Shown: piece by piece, positions 54,233-58,924 of the stretch
How the letters are laid out: each line of letters opens with the position of its first letter
Position numbering within the stretch: position 1 is the stretch's first letter
Origin: Mycobacterium innocens
GTDB taxonomy: Bacteria; Actinomycetota; Actinomycetes; Mycobacteriales; Mycobacteriaceae
Reading direction: 5' to 3'
Assembly (NCBI RefSeq): GCF_900566055.1
Contig: NZ_UPHQ01000064.1
Coordinates: 1 to 58,924 of the forward strand
Length of the DNA: 58,924 bases
The notes under the pieces: model-generated
Told to the model about the DNA's origin: nothing
Database searches by the model: none
The model's input: the letters and a program-made list of their open reading frames with translations, nothing else
Program-made: the position numbers and the translations under genes

Positions 54233-54531
54233 CAGAGGATCTCGAAAAGTACGAAACCGAGATGGAGCTCTCGCTGTACCGCGAATACAAGGACATCGTC
54301 GGCCAGTTCAGCTACGTCGTAGAAACGGAACGACGCTTTTACCTGGCGAACAGCGTGGAGATGGTGCCGCGTAACGCCGACGGCGAGGTGTATTTCGAGC
54401 TGCGGCTGGCCGACGCATGGGTATGGGATATGTACCGGCCCGCTCGGTTCGTCAAGCAGGTGCGGGTGGTCACCTTCAAGGACGTCAACATCGAGGAAGT
54501 CGAGAAGCCCGAGCTGCGGTTGCCTGAATAA
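54226..54531 (+). CDS. DUF2469 family protein
   Basis: 101 residues, the same as Rv2901c, a family restricted largely to actinobacteria and always near rnhB and lepB. Function unknown. The sequence is strongly conserved (MSAEDLEKYETEMELSLYRE, DAWVWDMYRPARFVKQVRV) and predicted alpha/beta with a cluster of aromatic residues. Its start lies inside an 11-bp duplication (see 54211-54232). The preceding 130 nt hold nothing else. Confidence 0.9.
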   Translation: MSAEDLEKYETEMELSLYREYKDIVGQFSYVVETERRFYLANSVEMVPRNADGEVYFELRLADAWVWDMYRPARFVKQVRVVTFKDVNIEEVEKPELRLPE

Positions 54532-54583
54532 CGCTGGATAACAGCGGTGTGGCCGCGCGGTTGCTCGGCAGAAAGACTGCGGA

Positions 54584-55333
54584 TTACTGATCGTGGGGCG
54601 GCAGCTGGCCCCGGTTCTCGATGACCTTGCGCGCCACGTCCGCCAATTTGATATTCAGGCTCTGGGAATGGCGCCGCAGCACGTCGAACGCGTGGTCCTC
54701 GGTCATGTCGTGCAGCAACATCAGCATGCCGACCGCCTTGCCGATTTCGCGATTGCTGAGCAGCCCTCGGCGCAGGCTGGCGGCGTCTTCCCCGTGGGCG
54801 ATGGCGTTGACGGCCACGCTGGCGAACGACGCCAGCACCGCCGCCCGCCCGGCGGATTCGGTGTCGAAGCGGTTGGGGGCATCGGCGAACAGGTTGAGCG
54901 CGGCGGCCTTGCGTTTGTCGATTTGCAGCCGGAAGCCCATGGCGCCGCGCACCGGCGTATCGGCGACCAGGGCGGCCGCGAACTTGGGCCACTGGCTGGG
55001 CGTGGTCAGGTCTGTTTCGATCTGCGGGGTTTCTTCCTCGATCGCGTCGATGCACGGGCCGTCGCCGGCGCGCCGTTCGATTTCGTCGATGCGCTGTGCC
55101 AGCCGGTCGCTGGCGCCGACCGTGACGTAGCGGTCGTTGGTCTTCACCAGCATGCTGGCGTGGTCGCAGCCGGGGACGATCAAGGTCGCCGCGACGCAGA
55201 TGGCGGCGTAGATCTCCGACGGATTTGCCCCTTGATAGATGATCTCGGCCAGGGCGGAGAAGACGGTGGCCGGATCGGCCATCGTCGCGCCCGATGTCGA
55301 GCCCTGGGAGCTGCGCTTCGGTGTGCCCGCCAC
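54584..55333 (-). CDS. GAF-ANTAR domain RNA-binding antiterminator
   Basis: 249 residues from GTG 55333 with GGGAGG just upstream. The GAF domain covers about 20-165 (sensor, ligand unknown). The C-terminal ANTAR domain has LLSNREIGKAVGMLMLLHDM followed by TEDHAFDVLRRHSQ and LADVARKV. ANTAR proteins bind paired hexaloop RNA stems and prevent termination. In mycobacteria a family member acts on lipid and redox genes. It lies 75 nt after a WS/DGAT gene on the same strand and may be cotranscribed. TAGTCT (minus, 55385-55390) could be a separate -10. Confidence 0.88.
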   Translation of the reverse strand: MAGTPKRSSQGSTSGATMADPATVFSALAEIIYQGANPSEIYAAICVAATLIVPGCDHASMLVKTNDRYVTVGASDRLAQRIDEIERRAGDGPCIDAIEEETPQIETDLTTPSQWPKFAAALVADTPVRGAMGFRLQIDKRKAAALNLFADAPNRFDTESAGRAAVLASFASVAVNAIAHGEDAASLRRGLLSNREIGKAVGMLMLLHDMTEDHAFDVLRRHSQSLNIKLADVARKVIENRGQLPPHDQ

Positions 55334-55408
55334 GTCCCTCCCTCACTTCAGCTGCCCGGACCGCCGTGCCGACGTGCTGGCCGTAGACTACCGGCCACGG
55401 TTGTGTGC

Positions 55409-56767
55409 TCAAGCTCCGACAGCACGTTCTAACTCTTTCAGCGATGTCTCCAGGTGGCCCAGCATGCGCTGCAGATGTGGCACGCTGCGTCTGCACCCGA
55501 CGAGCCCGAAGTCCAGATTACCGGCGTTGTTGGTGACTGTGATGTTCATTGCCTGACCGTCGAGCGCGATGGACAGGGGATAATTTCCGACCAGCTGTGC
55601 GCCCCGCCAATACAGTGGGTCGGCGGCGCCCGGCACATTCGAAATGACGATGTTGAACGGTGGCGGGGCGGTGGCAACGAAGCCGGGAATCAGCCCGAAG
55701 ACCAGACCGCCGGTGAGAAAAACCGACAGCGCCAGCTGCTGGACGCGGGGCAGCTGGCTGAACACTTCCTTGTTGTCGCGCATCGACTGGTTGATGGCGT
55801 ATAAGCGGACCGCCGGGTCCTCGACATGGGTGCTGAGGTTGCACAAGACCGTGCCCACCATGTTTCCGCCGCGCTCGGCGTCGCCTTCCTTTCGCAGGCT
55901 CACCGGGACCATGGCGGTCAGCGGCGTGTCGGGCAGTGCGTGCTGGTCGATCAGGTAAGCGCGCAGGGCGCCGGCCGACATGGCCAGCACGACGTCGTTG
56001 ACGGTCACGTTGGCGGCGTTCTTCACCGCCTTGATTCGATCCAGCGACCATGACTGTGCGGCGACCCGCCGCGCTCCGCCGATCCGGACGTTGAACATGG
56101 TCTTGGGAGCCCGGAACGGCAGCGTGAGTTGCTGCTCCAGCAAGCCGGCACGTGCCAGTGACAGTGTCGACGGCGCCAGGGCCGCCGCCGATCCGACCGT
56201 CTGGGTGAGCAGCTGAAGCGGTGAAGACTTCCGGCCGGTGTGGGTGCGTTCTCGCGGCTTCAGCGTCCACGGCACCCGGATCTCGTCGTCGTCGGGGTCT
56301 GTGGTCAATGCCCGCTGCATCAACTTCTGCGCAGACACGCCGTCCTGCAGCGAATGGTGGAACTTGACGTAGACCGCGTAGCGGCCGTCGTTGAGGCCTT
56401 CCACCAGGTGTGCTTCCCACAGCGGCCGGTGCCGGTCGAGCAGGCTGCCGTGCAGCCGCGAGGCCAGCTCCAGCAGCTCGCGTACCCGGCCCGGCCGAGG
56501 CAGTGCGGACCGGCGGAAGTGGTAGTCGAGTTCGATGTTCTTGTCGAAAGTCCACGCGAGGTTGGTGACAGCGCTGAGGAACGCCGGATGCTTGCGGAAC
56601 ATCGGCTGGACATCGGTGCAATGGAGCATGGCTTCATAGGCATCGGTCACGAAGTTTTCGTCAGCATGCTCGGGCGGCTGGAAGAGCTGCAGGGCGCCGA
56701 CGTGCATCGGATGTTCGCGCGATTCGCCGAGCAGGAACATCGAATCGGTCGGTGTTATCAGCTTCAT
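55409..56767 (-). CDS. WS/DGAT family acyltransferase (triacylglycerol or wax ester synthase)
   Basis: 452 residues from ATG 56767, with GGGAG 8 nt upstream. A longer open frame upstream lacks similarity. The catalytic HHxxxDG motif is HHSLQDG near residue 135, and the second family motif is in NVTVNDVVLAMSAGALR. The C-terminal section NIVISNVPG is typical. Makes storage lipids by acylating diacylglycerol or alcohols; the exact substrate is unknown. M. tuberculosis has fdhF at this position, so this gene is an addition or a retained relic. Confidence 0.9.
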   Translation of the reverse strand: MKLITPTDSMFLLGESREHPMHVGALQLFQPPEHADENFVTDAYEAMLHCTDVQPMFRKHPAFLSAVTNLAWTFDKNIELDYHFRRSALPRPGRVRELLELASRLHGSLLDRHRPLWEAHLVEGLNDGRYAVYVKFHHSLQDGVSAQKLMQRALTTDPDDDEIRVPWTLKPRERTHTGRKSSPLQLLTQTVGSAAALAPSTLSLARAGLLEQQLTLPFRAPKTMFNVRIGGARRVAAQSWSLDRIKAVKNAANVTVNDVVLAMSAGALRAYLIDQHALPDTPLTAMVPVSLRKEGDAERGGNMVGTVLCNLSTHVEDPAVRLYAINQSMRDNKEVFSQLPRVQQLALSVFLTGGLVFGLIPGFVATAPPPFNIVISNVPGAADPLYWRGAQLVGNYPLSIALDGQAMNITVTNNAGNLDFGLVGCRRSVPHLQRMLGHLETSLKELERAVGA

Positions 56768-56894
56768 GTCCGTCTCCCGCGTAGGCCTGTACAAGCGGGA
56801 TAGCCACCCGCAGCGTGTGGCACACATTAGTCGGACATCAGTCGGACCCGGTCGAAGCGTTTGGGCGCCGGCGCCGCGGGGGAATCCAAGGTCA

Positions 56895-57875
56895 ATGGGA
56901 GTTACTGTCGCCGTTACCGGGCCGACCGGAGAGATCGGCATCTCGGCGGTGACGGCGCTCGAGCGCGAACCGGCGGTGGAGAAGATTGTCGGGATGGCGC
57001 GCCGGCCGTTCGACCCGACGGTGCACGGGTGGAGGAAAACCGTTTATCAGCAGGGCGACATCTTGGATCGCGACATGGTAGACGCGTTGGTCGCACAGGC
57101 CGACGTGGTAGTCCACCTGGCGTTCATCATCATGGGCTCACGCGCGCAGAGTGCCCGGGTCAACCTGGAGGGCACCCGAAACGTGTTCGAAGCCACGGTT
57201 GCCGCGCGGCGGCCGCGGCGGTTGGTCTATACGTCCTCGGTCGCCGCATACGGCTACCACTCCGACAACCCGGTGCCACTGACCGAGGACACGCCCGCCC
57301 GCGGGTCGCCCGAGCACTACTACTCCCAGCAGAAGGCGACCTGCGAGGCCGAACTGGCGGAAATCACCAAAGGCTCGTCGCTGCAAGTGTTCGTCCTGCG
57401 GCCATGCATCGTCGCCGGACCCGAGGCTCACGCGTTGGCCGAGGCGATGCCGTGCAACCAGCTGCCGGCCCCGGTGCGGGCCTTGAGCAAGGCGCTGCCG
57501 ATGTTGAAGCCGATCGTGCCCGATCCCGGTTTTCCGTTGCAGCTGGTGCACCACGACGACGTCGCGGCCGCGATCGCGCTGGCCGCCACCGCTCCGGTAC
57601 CGCCGGGGGCATACAACATCGCCGCCGACGGCACGGTGACGGTGACGGACGTGGCCAAGGCGCTGGGCGGGCGCCCGGTACGGGTGCCCGCCGCCGCGGC
57701 CTCGGCGGCGTCGGCGGCAATTTCGCGATTGCCGTTGGTTCCTTCCCTGCTCGAATGGCTGCATGTCGCACGGACCTCGGTGGTGATGGACACCACCAAG
57801 GCCAAACGCGACCTCGGTTGGCGCCCGACGCACTCCTCGGCGGAGACCTTGGCGGCGCTGGCTTCGGCCGTCTGA
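56895..57875 (+). CDS. NAD-dependent epimerase/dehydratase family protein
   Basis: 326 residues from ATG 56895. A short-chain dehydrogenase fold: the nucleotide-binding TGPTGEIG at the N-terminus, VVHLAF, a TSS at the active site (VYTSSVAAYGY) and YYSQQK supplying Tyr and Lys. No substrate can be named. It diverges from the WS/DGAT gene with a 127-nt gap, so the two may share control. Confidence 0.87.
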   Translation: MGVTVAVTGPTGEIGISAVTALEREPAVEKIVGMARRPFDPTVHGWRKTVYQQGDILDRDMVDALVAQADVVVHLAFIIMGSRAQSARVNLEGTRNVFEATVAARRPRRLVYTSSVAAYGYHSDNPVPLTEDTPARGSPEHYYSQQKATCEAELAEITKGSSLQVFVLRPCIVAGPEAHALAEAMPCNQLPAPVRALSKALPMLKPIVPDPGFPLQLVHHDDVAAAIALAATAPVPPGAYNIAADGTVTVTDVAKALGGRPVRVPAAAASAASAAISRLPLVPSLLEWLHVARTSVVMDTTKAKRDLGWRPTHSSAETLAALASAV

Positions 57876-57913
57876 CGCCGGTTGGCCGGGACGACGGCCG
57901 ACCCTTGATCGGG

Positions 57914-57919
57914 TACGTT
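57914..57919 (+). promoter_or_regulatory. -10 element before the fdhD leader ORF
   Basis: TACGTT, then GAGGCC, then GTG 57926. The geometry is the same as at tesA, pknI and lepB. Confidence 0.5.
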
Positions 57920-57925
57920 GAGGCC

Positions 57926-57976
57926 GTGTTTGCGCGCTCGGCCGCGGCGTCAGCGGAACCTGAACCGGCCCGGTGA
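57926..57976 (+). CDS. Leaderless 16-residue ORF coupled to fdhD
   Basis: GTG 57926 to TGA 57976 encodes [16 protein letters not shown]. The TGA overlaps the fdhD start (GTGA). With the -10 element just upstream it would be translated from the 5' end of the message and hand ribosomes to fdhD. It could sense something through translation, but the peptide has no diagnostic residue run. Its reality rests on position only. Confidence 0.4.
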   Translation: MFARSAAASAEPEPAR

Positions 57977-58794
57977 GGCGCGTAACGGCACGCCGGCGGG
58001 TTAAGCGCTTCGCCGCCGATCAAGTGAGCACCCAACCGGAAACCCTGGTGGTCGAGGAGCCGCTGGAGATCCGCGTCAACGGTGTGCCGGTCACCGTGAC
58101 CATGCGCACGCCCGGCTCGGATTTCGAACTGGCGCAAGGGTTTTTGCTTACCGAAGGGGTGATCGCCGGTCGCGCCGACGTGCTGACGGTTCGTTACTGC
58201 GATGGCCGCGGTGCGGATCGGGTCAACACCTACAACGTTCTCGACGTGACGTTGGCACCCGGGGTAGGCCAGCCCGACCTCAATGTCATCCGCAACTTCT
58301 ACACCACGTCGTCGTGCGGGGTCTGCGGCAAGGCGTCTCTGGAAGCGGTACGGCTGATCAGCCAGTTCTCACCGGGTGACGATCCCGCCAGCGTCACCGT
58401 CGCGACCCTGAGGGCGATGCCCGGCCGACTTCGCGCTGCCCAAAAAGTGTTCGCCAGCACCGGCGGGCTGCACGCCGCCGGGTTATTCGGCATGGACGGC
58501 ACCATGTTTGCCGTGCGCGAGGACATCGGCCGGCACAACGCCGTCGACAAGGTCATCGGTTGGGCACTGCAACAGGACCGGGTGCCGCTAGCGGCGTCGG
58601 CGTTGCTGGTCAGTGGACGCGCGTCGTTCGAACTGACCCAGAAGGCGCTGATGGCCGGGATTCCGGTGTTGGCCGCGGTTTCCGCGCCGTCGTCGCTGGC
58701 GGTTTCGCTGGCCGAGGAGTCCGGGATCACGCTGGTGGCATTCCTGCGGGAGGACTCGATGAACGTCTATACCCGGCCCGACCGCGTCACTTAG
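57973..58794 (+). CDS. fdhD: Formate dehydrogenase accessory sulfurtransferase FdhD
   Basis: 273 residues (M. tuberculosis about 276). Passes sulfur to the molybdenum cofactor of formate dehydrogenase. The conserved [10 protein letters not shown] supplies two cysteines; [16 protein letters not shown] and [13 protein letters not shown] are family blocks. GTG 57973 overlaps the leader ORF. In M. tuberculosis the partner fdhF is the adjacent gene; here none lies in the window, so the target enzyme must be elsewhere or lost. Confidence 0.95.
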   Translation: MRRVTARRRVKRFAADQVSTQPETLVVEEPLEIRVNGVPVTVTMRTPGSDFELAQGFLLTEGVIAGRADVLTVRYCDGRGADRVNTYNVLDVTLAPGVGQPDLNVIRNFYTTSSCGVCGKASLEAVRLISQFSPGDDPASVTVATLRAMPGRLRAAQKVFASTGGLHAAGLFGMDGTMFAVREDIGRHNAVDKVIGWALQQDRVPLAASALLVSGRASFELTQKALMAGIPVLAAVSAPSSLAVSLAEESGITLVAFLREDSMNVYTRPDRVT

Positions 58795-58807
58795 GGTTTG
58801 CGATAAA

Positions 58808-58924
58808 TTAATCTAGGTCGCTGTCGGCGTGTCGCGGTCTGGGACTGAGGGTGTAGTTCCATTCGCCGTGGAAGTCGTGGCGGGTCAGGATATGTTCGGT
58901 TTCAAGGGCTTTCATCTGCGTGTC
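58808..58924 (-). mobile_element. C-terminal tail of a transposase (ISAzo13-like), runs off right edge
   Basis: The last 38 codons before a TAA at 58808 read through ...ALETEHILTRHDFHGEWNYT then LSPRPRHADSDLD. DFHGEWNYT near the C-terminus is typical of the ISAzo13 (Rhodopirellula-type) transposases. Only 13 nt separate the stop from the fdhD stop, so the end of the element must be at or next to the fdhD stop codon. The family call rests on a short segment. Confidence 0.6.

Noticed and set aside
56766..56894. N-terminal extension of the epimerase
   Set aside because: It overlaps the WS/DGAT start and divergent promoter; the Rossmann strand begins at ATG 56895.

Overview
The window is high-GC mycobacterial chromosome. 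Gene order and protein sequences match, in inverted orientation, the segment of the Mycobacterium tuberculosis chromosome that runs from the phthiocerol dimycocerosate (PDIM) and phenolglycolipid locus (ppsD-ppsA, fadD26, tesA) through smc-ftsY-amt-glnB-glnD-ffh-pknI to rpsP-trmD-rplS-lepB-rnhB and fdhD. The proteins are close to but clearly different from the M. tuberculosis versions as I remember them. This points to another slow-growing PDIM/PGL producer (M. kansasii/gastri, M. marinum or a similar lineage). I cannot name the species from sequence alone.

Layout. 1-22285 (minus strand): fadD26-ppsA-ppsB-ppsC-ppsD, each junction overlapping by 4 nt (ATGA or GTGA); ppsD runs off the left edge. 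FadD26 activates a fatty acid, and the Pps type I synthases extend it to the phthiocerol chain. 22286-22954: a long regulatory region with a perfect CRP-type site and several palindromes. 22955-23686: tesA, the thioesterase partner. 23687-23994: an intergenic region with a helically phased array of seven short repeats. 23995-32752: sepIVA, DUF177, rnc, mutM, osmC-like, acyP, smc, ftsY, all plus strand. 32895-37168: amt-glnB-glnD nitrogen operon. 37180-39000: an SF2 helicase on the minus strand, then a 500-nt region with two strong hairpins. 39507-46421: ffh, an amidohydrolase, pknI, a D-aminoacylase and a TetR regulator. 46497-47790 (minus): dacB2 and a frameshifted small exported protein. 47920-50660: a SnoaL-like gene, then rpsP-khpA-rimM-trmD. 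50787-51734 (minus): lppW. 52078-54531: rplS, lepB, rnhB and a DUF2469 gene. 54584-57875: a GAF-ANTAR regulator, a WS/DGAT acyltransferase and an epimerase, occupying the place where M. tuberculosis has fdhF. 57973-58794: fdhD. 58808-58924: the C-terminal tail of a transposase whose insertion sequence ends almost flush with fdhD.

Core replication, translation and secretion genes form compact, translationally coupled runs. Eight start codons (tesA, DUF177, smc, ffh, pknI, dacB2, lepB and a small ORF before fdhD) lie 6-8 nt downstream of a TANNNT hexamer, the geometry of leaderless mycobacterial mRNAs. The signals that ordinary gene calls do not explain are the phased repeat array at tesA, the CRP site before fadD26, the +1-frameshifted exported protein, the 11-bp duplication that creates a four-codon minicistron before the DUF2469 gene, the leaderless micro-ORF coupled to fdhD, and a related pair of palindromes between convergent genes. 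No CRISPR array, tRNA or rRNA was seen.
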